A DNA stretch of 8,027 bases from Clostridiales bacterium (GCA_003149835.1 QAMX01000068.1:1-8027), one strand, 5' to 3'; positions 1 through 7,424 are shown, numbered from the stretch's first letter. Notes: generated by a model from the letters alone, not told the origin. A program made the numbers and translations.

Positions 1-185
1 CAATCGACTATCTTCTTTTCAACAGAGACGGCTCCCGCAAGCGTATCTTTCACCCATAGGCCGAGCACCCGAACCGTGTCATCCCGTTTCATCCGTAAAA
101 AGTCATGATCAATATTTCGGGAAATGCTTTTTGTAAACACATCGTCGCAGCTCCGCATCCGTTTCAGATACGGTTCTGACGGCAT
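1..185 (-). CDS. Hypothetical protein, N-terminal part only (runs off left edge)
   Basis: From an ATG at 185 (minus strand) an open frame of 61 codons continues past the left edge without a stop; an in-frame TGA lies just upstream of the ATG, within the small hairpin near 208-224. The peptide begins MPSEPYLKRM and is polar and charged, with later stretches such as RVLGLWV and GAVSVEKKIVD. I do not recognise a family, and there is no signal peptide or transmembrane segment. The ribosome binding site is poor: a GGGGGA run sits about 16 bases before the ATG, too far to be convincing. GC is about 48% over the first 180 bases, against roughly 60-70% in the neighbouring operon, which hints at different ancestry or a weakly constrained remnant. 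The opposite strand is also open over the first ~105 bases, so the coding strand is not certain. Treat as tentative. Confidence 0.35.
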   Translation of the reverse strand, partial: MPSEPYLKRMRSCDDVFTKSISRNIDHDFLRMKRDDTVRVLGLWVKDTLAGAVSVEKKIVD

Positions 186-207
186 GATCCGTATAGGGCT
201 TTCCCCC

Positions 208-224
208 GCCTGAAAAAATCAGGC
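208..224. repeat. Small perfect hairpin downstream of dtd
   Basis: GCCTGA (208-213) and TCAGGC (219-224) form a 6-bp inverted repeat with an A5 loop (T5 on the minus strand). It lies about 60 bases beyond the dtd stop codon. Neither strand has a U tract after the stem, so it is not a standard intrinsic terminator; it could be a weak 3'-end structure of the recJ-rel-dtd transcript. The rest of 186-282 holds nothing else I can name. Confidence 0.3.
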
Positions 225-282
225 AATGGACGCCTTCACATTCGCGGGCACAACTGGGGATGCCCTTCCTCCGTTTTCGGTT

Positions 283-729
283 TCAACGCTCCGCCGAATC
301 GATGATCAGCGTCACCGGACCGTCGTTAATCAGCGAAACCTGCATATCCGCGCCGAACACGCCCTGCCGCACCGGCAGGCCGCTTTTTTCGCATTCGGCG
401 ACGAAGCGCTCCGCCAGAGGCTTTGCGCGCTCCGGCCGCTCGGCGTTGTCAAACGACGGCCTTCTGCCCCTGGCGCAGCTGCCGCAGAGCGTAAAATTGG
501 TGACGACGAGGATCGACGCGCCGACAGCCGACGGCGGCAGATTCATTTTTCCGTTCTCATCCTCGAAAATTCGCAGCCCGGCGCATTTTTCCGCGAGATA
601 CACGGCGTCCGCCTCGGTGTCGCCCTTTCGGACGCCGAGCAGCACGAGCAGCCCTTTTTCAATTTGCGCGTGAACGGCTCCTCCGATTGAAACCGCCGCG
701 CGCGCAACCCGCTGCACCAATACCGTCAT
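283..729 (-). CDS. dtd: D-aminoacyl-tRNA deacylase (DTD)
   Basis: This 148-residue protein is the usual length for DTD, the cytosolic homodimer that hydrolyses D-amino acids (classically D-Tyr) from mischarged tRNA and also glycine from Gly-tRNA-Ala. It aligns end to end with the family: N-terminal VLVQRVARAAVSI, GLLVLLGV at 26-33, FEDENGKMNL at 55-64, GRRPSF at 88-93 and ADMQVSLINDGPVT at 127-140, which includes the Gly137-cisPro138 chirality motif. The first signature, normally SQFTL at 77-81, here reads TNFTL; Thr80 is kept. The frame stays open far upstream, but the start at 729 is fixed by GGAGG at 739-743, nine bases before ATG, and by the family N terminus. It is the last gene of the recJ-rel-dtd operon, 41 bases after the rel stop, a conserved neighbourhood in Bacillota. 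Identification is firm; only the effect of the motif change is open. Confidence 0.95.
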   Translation of the reverse strand: MTVLVQRVARAAVSIGGAVHAQIEKGLLVLLGVRKGDTEADAVYLAEKCAGLRIFEDENGKMNLPPSAVGASILVVTNFTLCGSCARGRRPSFDNAERPERAKPLAERFVAECEKSGLPVRQGVFGADMQVSLINDGPVTLIIDSAER

Positions 730-770
730 GGTCTGTCTCCTCCCTTTAACGAAGCGGCCGCGCGCCGCCG

Positions 771-2969
771 TCAGACGATTTCCCCGCCCGCGCGGCTGCT
801 GCGGACGATTTTCTCGACGCCGGCCACGCGTTTGAGTTTCAGACAGACCGATTCGAGGTGCTCCTTGTCGCTGACGCCGAGGCCGAGCGTGAGCAGGCGC
901 GCGCCGCCGGCAAGCTGCTTGGTCTGCAAGCTCTGAATCAGAATGTGCAGATTGGCCAACATCGTCGTCACGTCCGCAATCAGCGCGACGCGGTCCTTGG
1001 CGTAAATCTCGATCTGGGCGACAAAATCGCCCTCCGTGACGTCCGCCCACGACACGGCGACAAAGCGGTCGGCGGTGTCCTTGGCGTCTTCCAGCGATTT
1101 GACGTTGGCGCAGTCGGTACAGTGAACCGAAACGCCGTAGCCGCGCGTGACAAAGCCGACGATCTCGTCGCCGGGAACCGGCGTGCAGCAGTGCGCGAAT
1201 TTGACGAGGCAGGAATCGACGCCCTCGACGATCACGCCGCTTTCCGAGCGCCGGATCTCCTTCTGCGGCGCAAGCGGGACGGCCTCGCCGCCGGCCGCGG
1301 GCTTTTGCGCGCGCGCGCACTCTTCCTTAATGCGGTTTGCGGCGCGCTGCGCGGTCACGCCGCCGTAGCCGATGCCGGCGCACAGGTCGTCGAGCGAATT
1401 GAAGGAGAGCTTTTTCAGCGCCGCCGGCAGGGCCTCGTCCTGCCGGACCGTTTCAAACAGCAGGCCGAAGCGTTTCAGCTCCCGCTCTAAGCTCTCCCGC
1501 CCCTGTTCGATATTTTCCTCGCGCCGCTCCCGCTTGAACCACTGCTTGATTTTTGAGCGCGCGCCGCTCGTCCTTGCGATTTTGAGCCAGTCGCGCGAGG
1601 GACCGCGCGAGGCCTTTGAGGTCAGCACCTCGATGATATCGCCGTTCTGCGGTTCGGTGTCGATGGTGACGATGCGGTTATTGATCTTGCCGCCGACCAT
1701 GTGATTGCCGACCTCGGAATGGATGGCATAGGCAAAATCGATCAGCGTCGCGCCCGCCGGCAGGCTGATGACGTCGCCCTTGGGCGTAAAAACATAGACC
1801 TCGTCGGCGAACATGTCGATCTTGAACGTCGAGATAAAATCCTCCGCGTCGGTGTCCTGCTGCGTTTCCAGCATCTGGCGGATCCAGCCGAGCTTTTTCT
1901 CATAGTCGGCGTCGGCCGCGGAAAGCCCCTGCTTGTATTTCCAGTGCGCCGCGACGCCGTATTCGGCGATGTGGTGCATCTCCCATGTGCGGATCTGCAC
2001 CTCAAAGGGCACGCCGCGGCGCCCGATCAGCGTCGTATGCAGCGATTGGTACATATTGGGCTTGGGCGTGCTGATATAGTCCTTAAACCGGCCGGGAATC
2101 GGCTTATACAGCTCATGGATCAGGCCGAGGATGTTGTAGCACTCCTCCTTGGTGTCCACAATGACGCGCACGGCGTAGAGGTCGTAGACCTCGTCGATGG
2201 TTTTGTTCTGCATGAACATTTTGCGGTAGATGCTGTATATGTGCTTGACGCGCCCCTCAATATAGACGTTTTCCAGCCCCACCTCGGCAAAGTAGCGCTG
2301 CATCTGCGCTTTGATGGTGGTAATGAGCTCCTCGCGCATCTCGCTGGTGTCTTCCAGCGCGGTCACAATCTCGTTATAGCCGATCGGGTCGAGATATTTG
2401 AGCGACAGGTCTTCCAGCTCCCATTTGACCTTGGTGATACCGAGCCGGTGCGCGATGGGGCTGTAAACGTCCATGGTTTCCAGCGCGACCTCGCGGCGCT
2501 TGCGCTCCGGACGCGCGTCAAGCGTCCGGACATTGTGGAGCCGGTCGGCCAGCTTGATGAGGATGACGCGGATGTCGCGCGCCATCGCGATCAGCATTTT
2601 GCGCAGGTTTTCCATCTCCTGCTCGGCCTTTGAGGTATAGGGAATCCGCGCCAGCTTCGTCATCCCGTCGACGATGTCGGCGACCGTCACGCCGAACCGC
2701 GCTTTGATGTCCTCATACGTCACCGGCGTATCTTCCACGGTGTCGTGCAGCAGCGCTGAAATCACGGAGTCCGCGTCGAGCTCCATCTCGATGACGATCT
2801 CCGCGACCGCCAGCGGATGCGAAATATAGGGTTCGCCGCTGGCGCGGAACTGTTCCTTGTGCGCCTCGGCGGCAAACCGGAACGCCTCGCGGATGCGGGG
2901 CAGCTCGCTGATGCGCCCATATCTGGCATAATTCTGAATCAGGCGTTCCGCCCGCTCCTCGGTCGTCAC
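771..2969 (-). CDS. relA: Bifunctional (p)ppGpp synthetase/hydrolase (Rel/RSH family)
   Basis: This is a long RSH enzyme of 732 residues that makes (p)ppGpp from ATP and GTP/GDP during amino-acid starvation and hydrolyses it otherwise. The HD hydrolase domain keeps its metal ligands (His51, His75-Asp76, Asp142) and the Glu79-Asp80 pair, so it should be active, unlike E. coli RelA. The synthetase domain (about 235-345) has KHIYSIYRK, Asp263 in YDLYAVR, the GRFKD motif at 293-297, PKPNMYQSLHTT and Glu323 in EVQIRT; RFKD is the form found in bifunctional enzymes. A TGS domain follows (about 386-450), then a helical region, the zinc-finger domain with Cys594-Cys595, His616 and Cys620, and a C-terminal ACT domain (about 645-732). 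Ribosome-dependent activation via TGS to ACT is expected from the family. The GTG start at 2969 is preferred because AGGGGTG lies six bases upstream; a GTG at 2978 overlaps the recJ stop (GTGA) and would add three residues. The gene is translationally coupled to recJ. Confidence 0.97.
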   Translation of the reverse strand: MTTEERAERLIQNYARYGRISELPRIREAFRFAAEAHKEQFRASGEPYISHPLAVAEIVIEMELDADSVISALLHDTVEDTPVTYEDIKARFGVTVADIVDGMTKLARIPYTSKAEQEMENLRKMLIAMARDIRVILIKLADRLHNVRTLDARPERKRREVALETMDVYSPIAHRLGITKVKWELEDLSLKYLDPIGYNEIVTALEDTSEMREELITTIKAQMQRYFAEVGLENVYIEGRVKHIYSIYRKMFMQNKTIDEVYDLYAVRVIVDTKEECYNILGLIHELYKPIPGRFKDYISTPKPNMYQSLHTTLIGRRGVPFEVQIRTWEMHHIAEYGVAAHWKYKQGLSAADADYEKKLGWIRQMLETQQDTDAEDFISTFKIDMFADEVYVFTPKGDVISLPAGATLIDFAYAIHSEVGNHMVGGKINNRIVTIDTEPQNGDIIEVLTSKASRGPSRDWLKIARTSGARSKIKQWFKRERREENIEQGRESLERELKRFGLLFETVRQDEALPAALKKLSFNSLDDLCAGIGYGGVTAQRAANRIKEECARAQKPAAGGEAVPLAPQKEIRRSESGVIVEGVDSCLVKFAHCCTPVPGDEIVGFVTRGYGVSVHCTDCANVKSLEDAKDTADRFVAVSWADVTEGDFVAQIEIYAKDRVALIADVTTMLANLHILIQSLQTKQLAGGARLLTLGLGVSDKEHLESVCLKLKRVAGVEKIVRSSRAGGEIV

Positions 2970-2974
2970 ATCGT

Positions 2975-5026
2975 TCACCCCTGCCCGCCCAATACGGCGT
3001 AGATTTTTGTCGCGCTGAGATCCGCTTTTTGACTGTTTCCGGCGCAGACGCGCACCGTCATTTCGCCGTTGAAGTCCGCCTCTCCGAAGCGGGCGCATTC
3101 GATCAGACCCGCTTCTTCAAAAGCGGTGAGCGCCACCAGCGTTTCCACCTCGCTGACGGCGTCGGGCAGCCCGCAGTGTACCAGCGCCGGCGTCATCGCG
3201 CCGCCGTGCGCCAGCTCCGCCGTCCTCCGCCAGACGGCGCCGAGCACCCGCCGGTCGGGAAACGCCATGCCGGCCGGCCGCTCTCCGGCCGCCGCCGCGC
3301 GCAGAAGCCGCACGGCCTCGCTCTCCCTCGCGCGGCGTTCGCCGCAGGGAAGGATATCGTTTAGAAACAGTTTCACCGAAGAAACGCCTCTGTATGTATC
3401 GAGTTCGGCGGTAAATGCGAGATCGACCAAATCGCCGCACGCATACCGAAACCGCTCCCTCTGCCGGCGGAAAGCGACGACGCTCAGACGCTTCCCCTCC
3501 GCGCTGACGACCATGCGCAGATGTTTTCCGCTGCCGATCGGGATCAGCTCTTCGACGCGCGCGTTGCGAAGGCAGAAGACCGGCCGCTCGTTGCCCGCGC
3601 CGAACGGCTCCAAGCGGCTGAGCGAGGCGACGCTTTCCCTGTCAAGCTCCGCGGCCCGCACCTCGCAGTCGATTCGGAGCGCGCATACCGGTCCGCCGCC
3701 CGCCAGTCCGCTCCGGCAGACCGCCTCGAAGCGCTCCCGAAATTCTTCAAAAGAGGCGGCGGGAATCGTCACCCCTGCTGCCATCTTATGCCCGCCGCAC
3801 GTTCCCAGTGCGCCGGCCGCGCGCGTGAGCGCCTCAAAGACGTCAAACCCCTCGACGCTCCGCGCCGAGCCGCGCAGCAGCTCGCCGTCCGGCGCGAACA
3901 GAACGACGGGACAGCCGTATTTTTCCGTCAGCTTCGCCGCCGAAATGCCGACGACGCCGTGCTTCCATGTCGCCCCCGCCAGCACGACGGCATGATTTTC
4001 CGCGACGCGGCGCGCGTCCAGCATCGCCTCGGCCTCCGCTGAGACGCGCCCTTCCTCGGCCTGCCGCTCGGTGTTCAGCGCGCAGAGATACGCCGCGCGG
4101 CGGTCCGCCTCGTCGTCCGTCCCGCTTTGCAGCAGCGTCAGCGCTTCATAGGCGCTGCGCATGCGTCCGGCGGCGTTGAGCTTCGGCGTCAGCTTAAAAG
4201 CGACGTCTACCGCGCTGTGCGCGGCGTCGCAAAAGCCGGCGGCGCGGTTTAGAGCGGCGAGGCCCTTGTTTTGGGTATACAGAAGCTTTTCCAACCCTTC
4301 GGAGACGATGCGCCGGTTCTCCATGGTCAGGCTGACGACGTCCGCCACTGTTCCGAGCGCGACGACATCCCCGTAATCCTCAAACGCAGAGGCGTTTTCG
4401 CCGCGCAGCGCGCAGGCGAGCTTGAAGGCCACGCCCACCCCCGCCAGCTCTCGAAACGGATATACACTGTCCTCCCGCTTGGGATCGACAACCGCCTCGC
4501 AGGCGGGTAAAGCCTCCTGCGGTTCATGGTGGTCGGTCACGACCACCTGCATGCCCAGCGCATAGGCGCGGGCGATTTCCTCAACCGCCGTCACGCCGCA
4601 GTCCACGGTCACGATCAAGCGCGTGCCGTCGGCCGCAATTTTCTCGACGGCCTCCATATTCATTCCGTAGCCTTCTCCGACCCGGTCGGGGATATAGACC
4701 GCGCAGTCCGCGCCGAGCCGTTTCAGCTCGCGGCTCAGCAGATAGGCCGACGTGACGCCGTCCACGTCATAGTCGCCGTAGACGGTGATTTTTTCCCCGT
4801 TTTCCAGCGCGGCTGTGATCCGCGCCGCGGCGCGCTCCATGTCGGGGAGCAAAAACGGATCGAAAAACGCCGAACCGCTTCCGACCGCAGCCTCAATCTC
4901 CTCCGGCCCGGTCACGCCGCGCGCTTCCAGACAGCGCCGCAGCAGCGGCGGCAGCGACAAGCGCGCGGCCGTCTCGGCGTCGATTTTTTTCTGAACTGTG
5001 CGGATTTGCCACTCATTGAACGCCAT
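2975..5026 (-). CDS. recJ: Single-stranded-DNA-specific exonuclease RecJ
   Basis: RecJ is a 5'-to-3' exonuclease on single-stranded DNA, acting in recombination repair, mismatch repair and base-excision repair. The 683-residue protein has the DHH phosphoesterase motifs in order: DYDVDG at 85-90, VDCG at 141-144, DHH at 165-167, LGTVAD at 224-229 and LNAAGR at 283-288. The DHHA1 domain contains GGHKMAAG at 411-418, followed by an OB-fold region opening with EPFGAGN near 473. The last ~120 residues form a tail beyond the OB fold, as in other Bacillota RecJ proteins; it is the least conserved part and I assign it no function. I use the ATG at 5026 (MAFNEWQIR) because its N terminus fits the family and GGGA lies six bases upstream; an ATG at 5038 would add four residues, but its only SD-like run abuts the start. 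It is the first gene of the operon, and its TGA overlaps possible rel start codons. Confidence 0.96.
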   Translation of the reverse strand: MAFNEWQIRTVQKKIDAETAARLSLPPLLRRCLEARGVTGPEEIEAAVGSGSAFFDPFLLPDMERAAARITAALENGEKITVYGDYDVDGVTSAYLLSRELKRLGADCAVYIPDRVGEGYGMNMEAVEKIAADGTRLIVTVDCGVTAVEEIARAYALGMQVVVTDHHEPQEALPACEAVVDPKREDSVYPFRELAGVGVAFKLACALRGENASAFEDYGDVVALGTVADVVSLTMENRRIVSEGLEKLLYTQNKGLAALNRAAGFCDAAHSAVDVAFKLTPKLNAAGRMRSAYEALTLLQSGTDDEADRRAAYLCALNTERQAEEGRVSAEAEAMLDARRVAENHAVVLAGATWKHGVVGISAAKLTEKYGCPVVLFAPDGELLRGSARSVEGFDVFEALTRAAGALGTCGGHKMAAGVTIPAASFEEFRERFEAVCRSGLAGGGPVCALRIDCEVRAAELDRESVASLSRLEPFGAGNERPVFCLRNARVEELIPIGSGKHLRMVVSAEGKRLSVVAFRRQRERFRYACGDLVDLAFTAELDTYRGVSSVKLFLNDILPCGERRARESEAVRLLRAAAAGERPAGMAFPDRRVLGAVWRRTAELAHGGAMTPALVHCGLPDAVSEVETLVALTAFEEAGLIECARFGEADFNGEMTVRVCAGNSQKADLSATKIYAVLGGQG

Positions 5027-5112
5027 TGATCGTCCCATACCCTTTCAACTGCTCCGGTTCGGCGCGCCAAGCCCATTCGGCAGCTGTCGTAATGATCTAT
5101 ATATTCTATTTT

Positions 5113-5141
5113 ATTATATCAAAAAAAAAGCCGTTAATCAA
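5113..5141 (-). promoter_or_regulatory. SigA-type promoter of the recJ-rel-dtd operon
   Basis: On the minus strand TTGATT (5141-5136) and a perfect TATAAT (5118-5113) are separated by 17 bases that include a T9 run. Transcription should begin near 5106, giving a leader of about 80 bases before the recJ ATG. The spacing, perfect -10, location in the only AT-rich stretch of this intergenic region, and placement just beyond the terminator of the upstream gene all support it. I see no operator or riboswitch in the leader. Confidence 0.75.
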
Positions 5142-5181
5142 GCGCAGGCGCAAAAAAGTGGAGTTTCAAGGGGATTTCGCC

Positions 5182-5214
5182 GAAAAAGGCGCCGGCTTTT
5201 TCCAGCCGGCGCCT
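5182..5214 (-). terminator. Intrinsic terminator of the VWA surface protein gene
   Basis: An 11-bp perfect GC-rich inverted repeat (AGGCGCCGGCT at 5187-5197 and its complement at 5204-5214) has a 6-base loop and, on the minus strand, is followed by T5 (5186-5182). It starts 37 bases after the stop codon of the surface protein gene and ends transcription before the recJ promoter. The plus-strand side lacks a T run, so it appears to work in one direction only. Confidence 0.9.
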
Positions 5215-5250
5215 GCTTTATAAAGGATTTGTCTCAGTAAAATTCTGCGG

Positions 5251-7254
5251 TCAGCGGTTCCGCTTCAACTTTCCCGCTACCAAAACGATGCCGGCAGCCG
5301 ATACGACCAGCAGGACGCTGAGCAGAGTAACCCGATCTTGGCTGCCCGTATGCGGGATATCATCGCCCGGATCCAACGGCACATCCGGGTCATCGATATC
5401 GACCGTCGGCTCGGTCACGGCGGGATCGGTGACAGACGGCTCCGTCACGATCGGTTCCGTGTCGGCAGGATCAGTGACAGGCGGCTCCGTCACGGTCGGT
5501 TCCGTGTCGGCAGGATCGGTGACAGGCGGCTCCGTGTCGGGCGGATCGAGCGGAACGGAAGGATCGGTGATGTCTGTCTCCGGCGGCTCGGTCGAGGTCG
5601 CCGGCGTGGTTTCGCGCAGCTCAAAGTAGAGGTCGAGCGAATGCAGAAAATCGGCGGTCGTCAGTTTCATTTCCGTTTCGCCGCTGACAAACGTATATGT
5701 TTCGCCGTTGTACTCAGCGTAGTTGTCCGGATTGGCCGAGACGATCTGATTGTGATAGCCGTCATACGGGCCGACGCTTGTCTCGCCCTCGGCGACGACC
5801 ACGCCGTCGACGTATTTGGTGTAGTGCGCGACAATCTTATAGAGATACGAGACCGGCGGTTCCGTCACCGTATAGTTCACTTTTGGTTTTTCAAACGGTT
5901 CGGACTCGCCCTCCTTGCCGGTGCTGTCGACGGGGTAAAGAATCGCTTCCTCGTTGGTATCCTCCACATACGCTCCCGGCCGCGTCTCCGGATCGGGCAG
6001 GACCAGACCGTAGGTGAGCTGCGCAGGGGCAAAATTCGTGACCTTGACGTTTGCCGTCCACACAAAGCGCTCCTTTTCGGTTTCCGTCGCGGGGAAATAC
6101 TCCATCGTAAACATGTCGGCTTTTTCGCTGTTGCCAAATTGATAAGCGTTTTCGCCGGTCTTTACCGTTGTCAGCGCCTCCGCCCCGACTTTCATCGTGA
6201 TGCGGGAGGGATCGTTGATGAAATCAAACTTGTCGCCGATCACATCGACCACATAGCTGCCCGCGTCGAGGAAATAGACGATGTCGTTTTGAATGTTATC
6301 GAAGGTAACCTCTTCCCCGCCGGACAGATAAGCCATAAAGTCCTCGCCCCACGGGTATGAAGCATAGCCGGAGGTTTTGCCGGATTGCATCGCATAGCAG
6401 TTGTATTTTGCCGCAAGGTCTTTATAGAGCTCGGCGGTCAGCCAAAGAGCGTTTTCGACGTTGGAAACGCCCTCATCCGGCATCAGTCCTTCCGTCTCAG
6501 CCGGATAGGACGCGCCTCCGTTGTATTCGATGTTATAGCCGTTCCATTTCACCGTTTCGGAGCCGATTTTATCCAGCCATACGGCAAATCCGCCCTCCGG
6601 CGCCCACTGGCCGCCGTATCTGGCGTCCAGCTCGGCCATCGTACCGCCGAAATTCTTCGACGTGCCGTCGATGTTTTGGTACTGATAGGAGCGGGTATAC
6701 GGAACCGTATAATCGCCGTTTTCACAGAACAGATAGGTGATGCCGTCGCTGACAAAGATCATATACTTTCGGGAATCGTCCGTCGCGGTATCCTCTTCAA
6801 GGAGCTTTTGCGCCGCGAGCAGACCGGCATGGGAATTGGTGCCGCTGCTGATATCCTGTCTGATCGCCGCCTCGATATCTGCATACTCTGTCGCCAGATC
6901 GTAGAGGCGTTCCGTCGAATGCGCGACCTTGTTGAAGATGACGACGCCGACCTGCACCTTTGCGCCTGTGTTTTTCACCTGTGCTTGCAGATCCAGCAGC
7001 ATGTCAAGGGCGTCCTGCTCAACCTGTGCGCTTGTGGATTTATCCAGCACAAATACCACGTCGGAGACAAGCGGCATCTCCTTGGCGGGCAGCGACAGGG
7101 TCACGTCCGTTTCAAAATCAGGCGTCAATTCGGCCGCGGTCTTTGATTTTGAAACGTCCCAGTCTGTGGCTGCAAGAGCCGCCAGCGGCAGCGCGGAACA
7201 GATCATGAAGACAGCCAGACAGAGCAGAGCGATTCTTGCCGATCGTTTTTTCAT
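5251..7254 (-). CDS. Secreted VWA-domain surface protein with sortase-type anchor (putative adhesin)
   Basis: The 667-residue protein begins with a signal peptide (MKKRSAR, hydrophobic core about 8-27, likely cut after ALA near 28). A VWA domain starts near 64; its metal-ion-dependent adhesion site is complete: DKSTS at 71-75, Thr139 in GTN, and Asp170 in VSDG. After Asp170 an insert of about 90 residues (about 172-262, Tyr/Gly/Trp-rich) precedes the next VWA helix (about 266-284). Residues about 320-460 resemble the beta domains that follow VWA in Gram-positive pilus-tip adhesins (LTYGLVL, then EDTNEEAILYP). A roughly 80-residue unit (470-548, LYKIVAHYTKYVDG) resembles small repeats of wall proteins. 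A Thr/Pro/Asp stalk (549-632), IPHTG (633-637), a membrane segment (about 642-661) and a KLKRNR tail complete an anchor. The start at 7254 has AAGGAGG eight bases upstream. The role is probably adhesion or matrix binding; the ligand is unknown, and no sortase or pilin gene is in view. Confidence 0.9.
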   Translation of the reverse strand: MKKRSARIALLCLAVFMICSALPLAALAATDWDVSKSKTAAELTPDFETDVTLSLPAKEMPLVSDVVFVLDKSTSAQVEQDALDMLLDLQAQVKNTGAKVQVGVVIFNKVAHSTERLYDLATEYADIEAAIRQDISSGTNSHAGLLAAQKLLEEDTATDDSRKYMIFVSDGITYLFCENGDYTVPYTRSYQYQNIDGTSKNFGGTMAELDARYGGQWAPEGGFAVWLDKIGSETVKWNGYNIEYNGGASYPAETEGLMPDEGVSNVENALWLTAELYKDLAAKYNCYAMQSGKTSGYASYPWGEDFMAYLSGGEEVTFDNIQNDIVYFLDAGSYVVDVIGDKFDFINDPSRITMKVGAEALTTVKTGENAYQFGNSEKADMFTMEYFPATETEKERFVWTANVKVTNFAPAQLTYGLVLPDPETRPGAYVEDTNEEAILYPVDSTGKEGESEPFEKPKVNYTVTEPPVSYLYKIVAHYTKYVDGVVVAEGETSVGPYDGYHNQIVSANPDNYAEYNGETYTFVSGETEMKLTTADFLHSLDLYFELRETTPATSTEPPETDITDPSVPLDPPDTEPPVTDPADTEPTVTEPPVTDPADTEPIVTEPSVTDPAVTEPTVDIDDPDVPLDPGDDIPHTGSQDRVTLLSVLLVVSAAGIVLVAGKLKRNR
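5344..5358 (-). other. Codons for an LPXTG-like sortase motif (IPHTG)
   Basis: These five codons encode IPHTG (residues 633-637), followed by a hydrophobic segment and a basic tail, the three parts of a sortase signal. Isoleucine replaces the canonical leucine. Just upstream is DIDDPDVPLDPGDD, similar to the acidic VPL-containing stretch often found before the anchor in clostridial wall proteins. Attachment to peptidoglycan is inferred from the pattern. Confidence 0.75.
5401..5535 (-). repeat. Three tandem 45-bp repeats coding a Thr/Pro/Asp stalk
   Basis: Three units of 15 residues (574-588, 589-603, 604-618) follow the pattern TEPxVTDPAxTEPxV. On the DNA, units 5491-5535 and 5446-5490 match at 43 of 45 bases, while 5401-5445 matches the first at 37 of 45, so the first two are a recent duplication. 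They form an extended, likely rod-like spacer between the folded domains and the wall anchor. Copy number could vary between strains. Confidence 0.9.
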
Positions 7255-7276
7255 AAAACCTTCCTCCTTGTTTTTC

Positions 7277-7325
7277 GCCCTTTCTCCGCACTGCGCCCGC
7301 TCCGATGAAGCGCGAACCAAAGGGC
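7277..7325 (-). promoter_or_regulatory. Possible hairpin in the leader of the VWA gene
   Basis: AAAGGGC and GCCCTTT (7319-7325 and 7277-7283) form a 7-bp perfect outer stem, with an inner CGCT/AGCG pairing. On the minus-strand transcript the hairpin ends seven bases before the AAGGAGG ribosome binding site (7269-7263). It could influence translation or mRNA stability. No known riboswitch pattern is recognised. Confidence 0.35.
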
Positions 7326-7358
7326 TGAAAGCGAATCTATATTGTCTTCTTTGTCTTT

Positions 7359-7367
7359 ATTATATCA
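7359..7367 (-). promoter_or_regulatory. Extended -10 promoter of the VWA surface protein gene
   Basis: The minus strand reads TG-A-TATAAT (7367-7359), a perfect extended -10 element. No good -35 box lies 16-18 bases upstream (CATATC at 17), which is acceptable for extended -10 promoters. Transcription would start near 7352, leaving a leader of about 98 bases. The promoter is divergent from that of tyrS, with about 70 bases between the two -10 boxes. Confidence 0.6.
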
Positions 7368-7424
7368 CTCTCGGAGTTACAGATATGTTACTTTCATTTT
7401 TTTAGGTTCATCTTTTTCATTTTT

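Noticed and set aside
730..1320. Upstream extension of the dtd reading frame
   Set aside because: The Arg-rich extension overlaps the end of rel in another frame; DTD homology and a good ribosome binding site place the start at 729.
1701..2633. Long plus-strand open frame opposite rel (310 codons)
   Set aside because: Antisense to the clearly conserved Rel protein; high GC reduces stop codons. No family resemblance and no credible ribosome binding site.
5401..5535. CRISPR-like array
   Set aside because: The 45-bp units are contiguous with no spacers and encode an in-frame Pro/Thr/Asp stalk.
5338..6360. Long plus-strand open frame opposite the VWA gene (340 codons)
   Set aside because: Arg/Val/Asp-rich translation of the complement of a well-supported gene, including its repeats; no recognisable domain.
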